From: a virus
DNA: 64,000 nucleotides
Reading direction: 5' to 3' (one strand)
IMG/VR virus record: IMGVR_UViG_3300047548_001136
Coordinates: 1-64,000 of that record
A program made the translations under genes and the position numbers. The notes under the pieces were generated by a model. It did no database searches and was not told where the DNA came from. It saw nothing but the letters and a program-made list of their open reading frames with translations. This document shows positions 8,961 through 16,600 of the stretch, piece by piece (within the stretch, counting starts at the first letter, position 1; every line of letters begins with the position of its first letter).

Positions 8961-9416
8961 ATGGCTAACAAGAAGTGGTTACAGGGTAAGTTTACTGTAA
9001 AAAATCCTGAAAAATATGTTGGAACAAAAACACCAACATATAGATCAAGTTGGGAATTTGCATTTATGCAATTTTGTGATAATCACCCCAACATTATTAA
9101 TTGGGCAAGTGAAGCAATAAAGATACCATATCGTAATCCGTTAACAGGAAAACAAAGCATTTATGTTCCTGATTTTTTAGTTGTTTATCAAGACAAAGAT
9201 GGTAACCAAAGAACTGAGTTAGTTGAAATTAAACCTAGCAGTCAAACTACACTAGAATCTGCAGGCAAAAATAAACAAAATGTTGCAGCAGTTGCAGTTA
9301 ATATGGCTAAGTGGCAAGCAGCAAATGCTTGGGCTAAACGTGCAGGTGTTACTTTTAAAGTAATTTCAGAATCAGATATATTTAAAAATACCAAAGGTTC
9401 TACTAAACGTCGCTAA
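8961..9416 (+). CDS. 4: Head completion protein gp4 (PD-(D/E)XK nuclease fold)
   Basis: 151 aa, like T4 gp4. The conserved pattern KYVGTKTPTYRSSWEFAFMQ opens the protein. A nuclease-type active site can be read as E32, D71 (VPDFLV) and E89-x-K91 (LVEIK). T4 gp4 works with gp2 and gp50 on the packaged DNA end and neck before tail joining. The start codon abuts the previous stop, and gp16 follows after 8 bases. Confidence 0.88.
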   Translation: MANKKWLQGKFTVKNPEKYVGTKTPTYRSSWEFAFMQFCDNHPNIINWASEAIKIPYRNPLTGKQSIYVPDFLVVYQDKDGNQRTELVEIKPSSQTTLESAGKNKQNVAAVAVNMAKWQAANAWAKRAGVTFKVISESDIFKNTKGSTKRR

Positions 9417-9424
9417 GTAATTGC

Positions 9425-9880
9425 ATGACTAAAAATTTAGAAAACTTTTTTAACTTACCTTCAGCAGATTCCGAAGAATTAACTCAATCTGAAATAATTG
9501 AGACATTGAAAGAAGTAGAAGATATTGACGATAAAATGAAAAGTATCGTTGATCTAACTTCTAGCGATAAGGAAATGGATGACCTTGCAGAACAAGCAAT
9601 GGGAACATTTAAAGATTTAATGGATTTAGGTATGAATGTTGATGCAAGAGCCGCTGCCCCTATTTTTGAAGCAGCAACAAAGCTTATGGGTCATGCATTA
9701 ACTGCTAAAGCAAGTAAGATTGATAAGAAACTAAAGCTTCTTGATCTTGAACTTAAAAAGAGACGACTAGATCATCAAATCGCACAAGATACTGGTAATA
9801 ATGAAGAAGCAGGTGAAGTTGAAGGCACAGGCAGAGTTCTAGATAGAAACGAGCTATTAAAAATTATCAAAGGTAATTGA
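9425..9880 (+). CDS. 16: Terminase small subunit gp16
   Basis: 151 aa, mostly helical and acidic. A long predicted coiled coil (about 95-120: KASKIDKKLKLLDLELKKRR) is the oligomerisation core typical of T4 gp16-type ring proteins, which regulate the gp17 motor and choose DNA for packaging. Unlike T4, the large subunit is not next to it; about 10 kb of other genes intervene. Its stop codon overlaps the next start. Confidence 0.75.
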   Translation: MTKNLENFFNLPSADSEELTQSEIIETLKEVEDIDDKMKSIVDLTSSDKEMDDLAEQAMGTFKDLMDLGMNVDARAAAPIFEAATKLMGHALTAKASKIDKKLKLLDLELKKRRLDHQIAQDTGNNEEAGEVEGTGRVLDRNELLKIIKGN

Positions 9881-10365
9881 TGTTAGTTACAAGTAGTAAA
9901 ACAAATCAATTAAGGTTTGTTAGCACTTTAACAAAAAAATACAAACTAGATAACGAGCAATCAACGTTACTAAACGATGTTGTCACAATATTGCCAGTTT
10001 GTAGAAACAATTACAATCATTATGGAATTGATATGATTGAAAACTTTTTTGTTTATCCAATACTACTAAAGCAATATATTGATATATACGAAAACAATGA
10101 GCTAAAAGCTTTTATAACGTATGCTATGTTAGATAAAAATGCAGAAAGAACATGGTTAACTAATAGTAAAAATATTCCTTTTCAAGATTGGAATTCAGGC
10201 GACAGTATTTGGATAATTGATGCACTTAGTCCTTGGGGGCATGGCAGAGCCGTAACAACAAAGCTAGAAGAACATCTATCTAAACTAGGCCATAAAGGTA
10301 AAATTATACGCTATAAACGTAATTACCCTAACGGAAAAACAAGATTTAATCAAAGCATCATATAG
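9880..10365 (+). CDS. RTX-toxin-activating lysine acyltransferase-like protein (HlyC family)
   Basis: 161 aa, about the size of HlyC. HlyC-type enzymes transfer a fatty acyl chain from acyl-ACP to Lys residues of RTX toxins. Recognisable blocks are LPVCRNNY (38-45), VYPILLKQYIDIYENNELKA (58-77) and DWNSGDSIWIIDALSPWGHG (103-122), which matches HlyC DWTSGDRKWFIDWIAPFGD, followed by a KIIRYKRNYPNGK segment. D114 falls at the catalytic Asp. The catalytic His of HlyC (in LHRNW) aligns with Cys41; His47 is close by. The ATG at 9880 overlaps the gp16 stop. No RTX repeats occur in the window, so the substrate is unknown. A neutral alternative is a GNAT-like acyltransferase of other specificity. Confidence 0.72.
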   Translation: MLVTSSKTNQLRFVSTLTKKYKLDNEQSTLLNDVVTILPVCRNNYNHYGIDMIENFFVYPILLKQYIDIYENNELKAFITYAMLDKNAERTWLTNSKNIPFQDWNSGDSIWIIDALSPWGHGRAVTTKLEEHLSKLGHKGKIIRYKRNYPNGKTRFNQSII

Positions 10366-10370
10366 TAAAA

Positions 10371-10407
10371 ATTGCTAAATACGTAATCGAGAGGTATTTT
10401 TAGCAAT
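10371..10407 (+). promoter_or_regulatory. RNA hairpin occluding a start codon, with an embedded late promoter
   Basis: ATTGCTAAA (10371-10379) pairs with TTTAGCAAT (10399-10407) and TAC (10380-10382) with GTA (10394-10396), with a two-base bulge. The ATG at 10406 has its first two bases in the stem, and the ribosome site GAGAGG (10389-10394) is in or next to the loop. GCTAAATA (10374-10381) in the 5' arm is a late-promoter octamer, so late transcripts would start near 10387 and lack that arm, freeing the start codon. T4 uses this logic for genes e, soc and 49. Confidence 0.55.
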
Positions 10408-10972
10408 GAAAAGCTTTACTGAGTTTTTAACAGAGTCAACCAAACAATACAATTTCCGCATTAAAGTAGCAGGTACTTTAAGCGATGAGCAAGTTGATAG
10501 ACTTGAATCAGCTATGGAAAAGTGGGGCTTACAGAGCATTAATAAGCCAAAAGTAACACCAATCCAAAAGCATCCAGTAGATTTTGCTAACTTAAAAGAA
10601 ATTGAAGTTAGTATCATGGATATGACATTAGATTATCCTGCAACACCCCAAGAAATTATTGCTAGAATGTCAGAATACTGCACTGTAAACCCAGAATACA
10701 TAAAAGTATTCAACAGTGATGATCCAAATGTAGCTGAAATGGAAGCAAAAGCTGAAGAAGCAGAAGAAGAATATGAAGTACAACTAACTGCTCCATATCC
10801 AAAAAGTGAAAAAAATCTTCCAGCAGGGGATAAGTTTACACAAAAGTTCTTAAAAGATCAGAAACGTAAACCTGCATTTAAGATTGCTGGTGGAAATGCA
10901 TCAAAATCTCAGTCAACCAACGATCTACCACAGGGAACAACTAGCCCAATTAGCGGTCGCAAAGGAAAATAA
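10406..10972 (+). CDS. Putative internal virion protein with capsid-targeting N-terminus
   Basis: 188 aa. The first residues, MKSFTEFLTES, resemble the capsid-targeting sequence of T4 internal proteins (MKTYQEFIAEA), with a gp21-type cleavage site (L-x-E) after residue 10. The middle (about 20-85) looks like a small alpha/beta domain. An acidic Glu run follows at about 112-130 and the tail is basic and Gly/Ser-rich. Expression appears gated by the hairpin and late promoter overlapping its start. It heads a long co-directional cluster. Function unknown. Confidence 0.6.
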   Translation: MKSFTEFLTESTKQYNFRIKVAGTLSDEQVDRLESAMEKWGLQSINKPKVTPIQKHPVDFANLKEIEVSIMDMTLDYPATPQEIIARMSEYCTVNPEYIKVFNSDDPNVAEMEAKAEEAEEEYEVQLTAPYPKSEKNLPAGDKFTQKFLKDQKRKPAFKIAGGNASKSQSTNDLPQGTTSPISGRKGK

Positions 10973-10975
10973 TCA

Positions 10976-12301
10976 ATGAAAATTAACTCGCAAATAATGG
11001 GGTTTGGTGTTGGTACTAAAGTGTTAATGGCCGACGGAAAAGAAAAGGCAATTGAAAATATTCAATCAGGTGACGTTGTTTTAAGTTTTGACCAGTTTGA
11101 TGCTTTTGGAAAGTTAGAACCAAAGAAAGTATTAAACACTTTTATGCACGTTGATAGAAACTTACTAAAAGTAAACGTTAAAGATTCAGATGTTGAATTA
11201 GTTGTAGCCCTTGGTCAGCTTTTCATTAACTCTAAATCAGAGTGGGAAGAAGCTGTAGACACTAACGAATTAATTGATGAAGAAGGCAACGTTTTAGCTT
11301 TTGAAGTCAAACAAATTACTAGAGGTAAGCATCAAGTATTCGACATTGTTGTAGAAGATAACCACAGCTTGGTTGCTAATGGTATTAGAGTACACAATAA
11401 AAAAGCAAAGAAAAAAGCTGGTGCTACTAAAAAAGTAACGACAGATGATTACGATGATAATCAAACATATAATTTAGGTGCGTCAAAGAAAAAGAAAGTT
11501 ATTAAAAACTACAAACCAGAACCAAAAGTTGATTATATTGTAACAGCAGTTAATACTGTTGAAAGTATTGATACAATGATGGATTTCTTAAAGGAAATCG
11601 TTGATGAATCTACTCCGTTACAATTGACACAAATTAAGTTAACAATACAAACAAGTATCGATAGCATCTACAATTATACACAGCAGGTAATTACTGCGAT
11701 TAATTATTCTTCTATTTCAAGTTACGATAAAGGTGACGTACTTGGTTCAATGGCAGATATTAATTCCTTTGCTATATCACTTAGAAAACCATTTGAAGAA
11801 ACAGTTGTTAGTGCAGCAGGAAAAACTGTTGCAGCCTCATTAATTGAATTAATTGGCGCAAGTGTTTTAAAAGTAAACAGAACATTGTCCTTGTACACAG
11901 TAGATTCAAAAGAAAAAGACGCAACTAAAACTAAGGCTAAAAAGAAGAAGTTTACAGCTTCTAGAGCACAAGACGGTAAATATAAAAACACAAATCCAAA
12001 TCAACCAAGCCGTGAAGGTGGCGCTAGAAATGATTTTGGCAGTGATAAAGGTCGCGGCGGCGGCGGCAAGAATAATAGCAGTGGGCCAGCTGGTCCATCA
12101 AAGTCATCTTCTAAGACAGGCAGCGCAGGATCAAGCACAAGAAGCACAGGTGGTAGCGGAAATAAATCTACTGGCGGCGGCCTAAAAGATGCATCAGGAA
12201 GTGCAGCAGGAAGAAACAGCGGTAGCATTGGCGGCGGCAGCTACTCTGGCGGAGTTTCTGGTAGCAATCCTAAAGGCGATAAGAATACTGGAAAGCTATA
12301 A
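10976..12301 (+). CDS. Hint-fold protein 1 (Cys1 replaced by Gly)
   Basis: 441 aa. Residues 9-141 form a Hint (hedgehog/intein) domain: GFGVGTKVLMADG with AIENIQSGDVVLSF (block A region), a block-B-like VVALGQLFIN, and the closing VFDIVVEDNHSLVANGIRVHN (F/G blocks, about 121-141). The nucleophilic Cys that should precede Phe10 is Gly9 and the block-B His is not evident, while the terminal His-Asn is kept. N-terminal cleavage or splicing is therefore unlikely. The rest is a helical region (about 180-300) and a Lys-, then Gly/Ser-rich tail (about 310-441). A paralog with a different C-terminus follows. Probably a virion or effector scaffold; function unknown. Confidence 0.8.
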   Translation: MKINSQIMGFGVGTKVLMADGKEKAIENIQSGDVVLSFDQFDAFGKLEPKKVLNTFMHVDRNLLKVNVKDSDVELVVALGQLFINSKSEWEEAVDTNELIDEEGNVLAFEVKQITRGKHQVFDIVVEDNHSLVANGIRVHNKKAKKKAGATKKVTTDDYDDNQTYNLGASKKKKVIKNYKPEPKVDYIVTAVNTVESIDTMMDFLKEIVDESTPLQLTQIKLTIQTSIDSIYNYTQQVITAINYSSISSYDKGDVLGSMADINSFAISLRKPFEETVVSAAGKTVAASLIELIGASVLKVNRTLSLYTVDSKEKDATKTKAKKKKFTASRAQDGKYKNTNPNQPSREGGARNDFGSDKGRGGGGKNNSSGPAGPSKSSSKTGSAGSSTRSTGGSGNKSTGGGLKDASGSAAGRNSGSIGGGSYSGGVSGSNPKGDKNTGKL

Positions 12302-12471
12302 TGGGCATAGAAATTATAAATATTAAACGTAAGCCTAGTTCAGGGGGCGGAAAAGCTAATGGCACAAGCGGTGCTAAAGTTAATCCGCATACTGTAAAGG
12401 CTCAAGATTTGAGAGTACACAAACCCATAGTAGGCCAAGGTGGTCTAAGTATGGTATTAAAAATGAAGTAA
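12301..12471 (+). CDS. 56-aa protein with Hint-tail-like motif
   Basis: The start overlaps the preceding stop (TAATG), and a second Hint gene begins 10 bases after its end. The N-terminal half is basic and Gly/Ser-rich. Residues about 30-41 read HTVKAQDLRVHK, close to HALVANDLRVHN that ends the next gene's Hint domain. This may be a relic of a third Hint gene or a short peptide reusing that strand. Function unknown. Confidence 0.55.
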   Translation: MGIEIINIKRKPSSGGGKANGTSGAKVNPHTVKAQDLRVHKPIVGQGGLSMVLKMK

Positions 12472-12481
12472 GGGGAAACAA

Positions 12482-13816
12482 ATGTTACACAACGCACAAG
12501 TGGTAGGCTTCGCAGAAGGCACACCAGTATTAATGGCAGACGGCAAGTGGAAGCCAATCGAGGAAGTTAAGCAAGGCGACTGGGTAATGAGCTTCAATCC
12601 AGCTATTGAGAATAGCGAACTTGAGCCACGTAAGGTTGTTAACACATTCTCTACATTGCACAGGGATTGCATTGAAATACATGCTAACGGCAAAGTAACT
12701 ATTGTTGCAAAAGATCAGTTGTTCTTTACCCCTGGAGCGAATTGGTCTGCTGGATATGATACAAAGCAAGTTATGAACTTTGCTGGTGATCGCCAAGAAA
12801 TTCAAGTTCGTCGTGTCCGCGGCGGAAAGTTTAAAGTATTTGATATTACTGTTGATGAAACACATGCTCTTGTTGCTAACGATTTGCGTGTACACAACGG
12901 CGGTAGCAGTAACAACAAGAAAAAGAAAGTAATTGTACAAGCTCCTCAACCAGTTGTAACTGCTGGCAAACCGGGCAAACCAGTTAGTGTTACTACAACA
13001 TATAATGGCAACACAACTACAGTAGTTGTAAATCCAAGCCCAGGTAGCTCAGGTCAGATTTCAGTTGGTGCTAGTGGTACAATTGGTGTTCGTCAAACAG
13101 GTGTTCCTGGACTTCCAGTAAGTGACGGCACTTATTATCAACCAATTGCAGTTCTCCCATATCCAGGCGGCAGCTATGTGCGTGATCGCGCTCTTAATGC
13201 AGAAATTATACGTAGCAGCGTTTGTGGAAATATGTTAAACAGAGGAACTAATCATAAAGCTACTTCGAGTGAAGTTTCTTCTTGGAAGAGCGAACTTAAT
13301 AGTTTGATTAGCGAATTAGAAAGCATGAAGAATGTAAACATTCATGGCGGACCAACAAGAATTGCAATGTCTGTTGACCCAACTCTTATCAACGATGCAA
13401 TTTCAAATGCAAGAAGCTTAAGTAATTCACTAAAGGCAGGACGCAAGTTAACAATTGGTTTAATCCGTCAAAATTGCGATAAACTTGCTAACATCATTGG
13501 CAGAATTCAATCAAGTGTTCCATCAGATTCAGTTGTGTTAGTTCCACAACCTATTCCAATGCCACTTCCTCCTCGTCCAATTGCTCCTCCGGTAGTAGTA
13601 TGTCCAAACCCATCATCTTACTACAGTGAAAGAATATATGAGGGACAAGCAAACTACGAATACATGACTGCTCTTGATAATTGTCAGTATGTATTTGATC
13701 CACCAAATGCTCCTGCTAACACAAGTGTTAGATACTTTAGACACTTTGATCCAAACTCAGGAAGATATTATTATGATCGCATTAACAGCAGAGCTGTTTG
13801 TGCAGGACAACTCTAA
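12482..13816 (+). CDS. Hint-fold protein 2 (Cys1 replaced by Gly)
   Basis: 444 aa. Residues 9-139 are a Hint domain clearly paralogous to the preceding one: GFAEGTPVLMADGKWKPIE, GDWVMSF, KDQLFFTPGANW in the block-B place, and VFDITVDETHALVANDLRVHN at the end. Gly9 again replaces the catalytic Cys, and the terminal His-Asn is kept. The C-terminal 300 residues do not match the first paralog: a Lys run, a Thr/Gly/Val-rich stretch (about 155-215), helices (about 240-340), then a Pro-rich linker and a Tyr-rich end. A strong AAGGGGAAA ribosome site precedes the ATG. Role unknown. Confidence 0.8.
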   Translation: MLHNAQVVGFAEGTPVLMADGKWKPIEEVKQGDWVMSFNPAIENSELEPRKVVNTFSTLHRDCIEIHANGKVTIVAKDQLFFTPGANWSAGYDTKQVMNFAGDRQEIQVRRVRGGKFKVFDITVDETHALVANDLRVHNGGSSNNKKKKVIVQAPQPVVTAGKPGKPVSVTTTYNGNTTTVVVNPSPGSSGQISVGASGTIGVRQTGVPGLPVSDGTYYQPIAVLPYPGGSYVRDRALNAEIIRSSVCGNMLNRGTNHKATSSEVSSWKSELNSLISELESMKNVNIHGGPTRIAMSVDPTLINDAISNARSLSNSLKAGRKLTIGLIRQNCDKLANIIGRIQSSVPSDSVVLVPQPIPMPLPPRPIAPPVVVCPNPSSYYSERIYEGQANYEYMTALDNCQYVFDPPNAPANTSVRYFRHFDPNSGRYYYDRINSRAVCAGQL

Positions 13817-13828
13817 GGAAATTTTTAA

Positions 13829-14311
13829 ATGGATATGAAATCATTACTAGAAAAAATGAGTCAACTTTCACAAGTTGATGAAGCAAAACCAGACTTTCTT
13901 GATTTAGATAAGGACGGCGATAAAAAAGAACCTATGTCAAAAGCCGCTAAAGAAAAAGACGATGACAAGGAAGAAGATAAAGAAAAGGTAGACGAAGCAA
14001 TTGCTATTCAAGCTGATGGTCAAGAAGCAATGGCACTACTTGATATGCTTAAGTTAGCTGGTCAACCTGCACCACAACAAGGTCCAGAAATAATGACTAG
14101 TGGATGCGGAATGACAGAAGCAGACAGAGATCCAGCATATGCTAATACTCCCGATGAAGAAGTGGCAGATATGGATGCTGCAACACCATCAGGTAATGAC
14201 ATGCATCGTGAAAAAGATGGATGGCGTGCTGCTGCCGGCGCAGATAACCCAATGGTTGCTGCAATGGAAGGCAAGCTTCGCAAAATGTTTGAATCGATGT
14301 CAAAGGAATAA
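13829..14311 (+). CDS. Acidic protein with EF-hand-like calcium loop
   Basis: 160 aa, rich in Asp, Glu, Lys, Ala and Met. Residues about 23-32 read FLDLDKDGDKKE, a DxDxDG loop as in EF-hands or dockerins, followed by a charged low-complexity stretch (about 38-60). A possible gp21-type processing site is VDE before Ala19. Its acidity resembles T4 prohead core proteins (gp67/gp68). It lies in the run of capsid-targeted-type genes. Calcium binding and core role are inferences. Confidence 0.6.
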   Translation: MDMKSLLEKMSQLSQVDEAKPDFLDLDKDGDKKEPMSKAAKEKDDDKEEDKEKVDEAIAIQADGQEAMALLDMLKLAGQPAPQQGPEIMTSGCGMTEADRDPAYANTPDEEVADMDAATPSGNDMHREKDGWRAAAGADNPMVAAMEGKLRKMFESMSKE

Positions 14312-14316
14312 TTTCA

Positions 14317-15891
14317 ATGAGTCTTAAAAAGTACTTAACTGAGGCTGAATTAGCTTCTATTCAGCCAGTAACAGGTGATGAGTTTGATATTAGCATAAGA
14401 GATTTAACTAATATTGAAACATTTGTTATTGAACACACTGAAGGTAGTATTACAATTGCACTAGATGAGAAAGCAATACAGATGCTTGAAGATTGCGGTT
14501 GTACTTTTGAAGATGATCAAATAGATGAACTTGCACCAGTTATTGGTGCAGTAGGTGGAGCGTTAGCAAGAGGCGCAGGTGCATTAGCACGTGGTGCATC
14601 TAAAGCAGTTGTTGGTACAGGACTCAAAGCAGCAGCAAATAAGTTAGATAAAAAATTGTTTGGGCCAAGTTCAACTGAAGGTGATTATGAAGAATCTATC
14701 GAAGAAGATAGTCTTCAAGTGGGCGACATTGTTCGTATTAACTATCCAACATCACACGAAAACGATTTAGGTGAAGTAGTTGAACTTGCTCCAAGCGGCA
14801 ATTTTGCTTATGTACAATTTAAAAATGATGATATTCAAAGTTACGATGTAAGCAACTTAATAAAAGCATCTGAACAAGAAAAGGATGCATACTATTATGG
14901 AGAAGAAGATTACGAAGAAAGCATTAATGATATTCGTCGTTTATCAGGAATGCCAACTAAAGAACCAGTAAAAGAACAAAATTACGATACTTCACCTGGT
15001 AGCCCATATGATCGCGGTGCTGCTGATGCTTATTACGGTAGAAAATCTCGCCCACATAAAATTGCTCCATACACTGGTCCAGATGCAGTAAAAGGACAAA
15101 TGCAATTACTGCCTTTAACTGATCCAGCGGAAATTGCTGCATACGAAGCAGGGTATCGTGAAGCAGAGTTTGGTGAAAAAGATTATGGTGAATCAGCGAT
15201 ACCAGAAGGTATTGAAAACTGGAAAATGGGTATTACATCAATTCCACGTACTGAGCCATTTAAGCTAAAGAAAATTGTTGTTACATCAAAGTATGGCAAG
15301 ACTTATACATTTGATACAGAAGAAGATGCAAAGCGTCACTTTGGTAGCAATTGGGATTCAAAGATCAACAACCCCAAATGGCGTGCGGCTAATGGCTGGA
15401 AGCTTGATATGAACAATACTAAATCAGAAAAAGGTTTAGATGAATCGAAAATTACAAAAGAAAGTGCAGAACTTGTTGCACAGTTAATTATTGAAAACAA
15501 GTTAGCTGATTTCCTTCCGCCATTTACTGCTAACGGATTATGGGTAAGCGACCGCAGAGGTAATAGTGTTCTTGAAGTAACACGACATGGTGCAGTTGCA
15601 CAGGAAGTTGCTAATGCACTTAACAAGTATGTTACGGAATCAATCAACGAAGCAGAGTATCGCGGTCGTAAAGTGCCGCTTGGTAAACCAATGCAAGGTG
15701 ATGTTAAGAAGTTTAAAGTTTACGTAAAAGATCCAAAGACTGGAAACGTAAAGAAAGTGAACTTTGGCGATCCTAACATGCGTATTAAGAAGAGCAATCC
15801 AGAACGCCGCAAGAGTTTCCGCGCCCGTCATAATTGCGATAACCCAGGTCCACGCACAAAAGCTCGTTACTGGTCTTGCAGAAAGTGGTAA
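14317..15891 (+). CDS. Multi-segment virion-type protein with Cys-containing C-terminal domain
   Basis: 524 aa. The N-terminus MSLKKYLTEAE resembles a capsid-targeting sequence ending in a cleavable LTE. A Gly/Ala-rich amphipathic stretch lies at about 78-115. Three acidic EES/GES joints, (Y)EESIEED, DYEESINDIRRLSG and KDYGESAIPEG, separate segments. The last ~75 residues (YRGRKVPLGKP to RARHNC...TKARYWSCRKW) form a basic domain with a C-terminal His/Cys set that could bind zinc; I have seen this tail on phage prohead-associated proteins. It may be a polyprotein cleaved by the prohead protease. Confidence 0.6.
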   Translation: MSLKKYLTEAELASIQPVTGDEFDISIRDLTNIETFVIEHTEGSITIALDEKAIQMLEDCGCTFEDDQIDELAPVIGAVGGALARGAGALARGASKAVVGTGLKAAANKLDKKLFGPSSTEGDYEESIEEDSLQVGDIVRINYPTSHENDLGEVVELAPSGNFAYVQFKNDDIQSYDVSNLIKASEQEKDAYYYGEEDYEESINDIRRLSGMPTKEPVKEQNYDTSPGSPYDRGAADAYYGRKSRPHKIAPYTGPDAVKGQMQLLPLTDPAEIAAYEAGYREAEFGEKDYGESAIPEGIENWKMGITSIPRTEPFKLKKIVVTSKYGKTYTFDTEEDAKRHFGSNWDSKINNPKWRAANGWKLDMNNTKSEKGLDESKITKESAELVAQLIIENKLADFLPPFTANGLWVSDRRGNSVLEVTRHGAVAQEVANALNKYVTESINEAEYRGRKVPLGKPMQGDVKKFKVYVKDPKTGNVKKVNFGDPNMRIKKSNPERRKSFRARHNCDNPGPRTKARYWSCRKW

Positions 15892-15892
15892 A

Positions 15893-16249
15893 GTGAGAGC
15901 AAAAGAATTTATAGGTGAACAAAAGTTATCAGGTGAAGAGAATTATACTTTGCCTGCAACACATGTATTGCCTAATTTACCAAATCAAGATCCATATTTA
16001 CAGTATCGTATGGGGCTAGTTTTGGCTAGCTCAGGACCAGATCAAACATTAGCAGAGCCTGAAAGTCCTTGGGGTGAAAATATGGTAGTTACTGCTTATA
16101 GTTCTGGAGAAGAAGAAATTTTAAAAACAGCTTTAAAAGTAACAAGTCAACCATCTTCGATGATTACTACTGCTAAAAGTGAAGAACCTAAAAATATTAA
16201 CAAACAAAGCCCGGTTCTTAAAAAGAAAAAGAATAGGTATGGGGTATGA
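15893..16249 (+). CDS. Small capsid-targeted-type protein, paralog A
   Basis: 118 aa from a GTG start one base after the previous stop. The GTG was chosen because it gives MRAKEFIGEQ, matching MRAKEFLNEA of the next gene. Shared features are this N-terminus, a central PYLQYRMG...DQT segment, and a C-terminal SPVLKKKKNRYGV matching SPVAKAKKNKYGV. The N-terminus fits the T4 internal-protein targeting pattern. Function unknown. Confidence 0.6.
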   Translation: MRAKEFIGEQKLSGEENYTLPATHVLPNLPNQDPYLQYRMGLVLASSGPDQTLAEPESPWGENMVVTAYSSGEEEILKTALKVTSQPSSMITTAKSEEPKNINKQSPVLKKKKNRYGV

Positions 16250-16596
16250 GAGCTAAGGAATTCTTAAATGAAGCTAACGGTGAGATGCATCCATACACTG
16301 AAAAGCAGGTAGCTAATATTATGGTTATGCCTGAACTAGATCAATTTTATGAGTTTTACAGATTTATGACTGCTGTTGCAATGGCACCAGATCATGATCC
16401 TACTACTGAAACTGATTTAGCAAATATGCCTGCTGCTTATGCTTATACAAAAGCAGATGAAGAAAAATTAAAGCACGGATTAAAAATTTTAGGCAAAAAA
16501 GGCAAATGGATGACAAGCGGAGAAGCGAGCGAACCTAAAGATACAAGTGTTTCAAGTCCGGTTGCTAAAGCAAAAAAGAACAAGTACGGAGTCTAA
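16246..16596 (+). CDS. Small capsid-targeted-type protein, paralog B
   Basis: 116 aa, with an ATGA overlap to paralog A. The N-terminus MRAKEFLNEANGEM carries a candidate L-x-E processing site after residue 9. A helical middle (YEFYRFMTAVAMAPDHDP) and a Lys-rich end SPVAKAKKNKYGV follow. The tandem copy points to a local duplication. Function unknown; packaging with the head is an inference. Confidence 0.6.
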   Translation: MRAKEFLNEANGEMHPYTEKQVANIMVMPELDQFYEFYRFMTAVAMAPDHDPTTETDLANMPAAYAYTKADEEKLKHGLKILGKKGKWMTSGEASEPKDTSVSSPVAKAKKNKYGV

Positions 16597-16600
16597 CACC

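Noticed and set aside
10976-13816. Active inteins in these proteins
   Set aside because: Both lack Cys, Ser or Thr at position 1 and a nucleophile after His-Asn (Lys or Gly follow).
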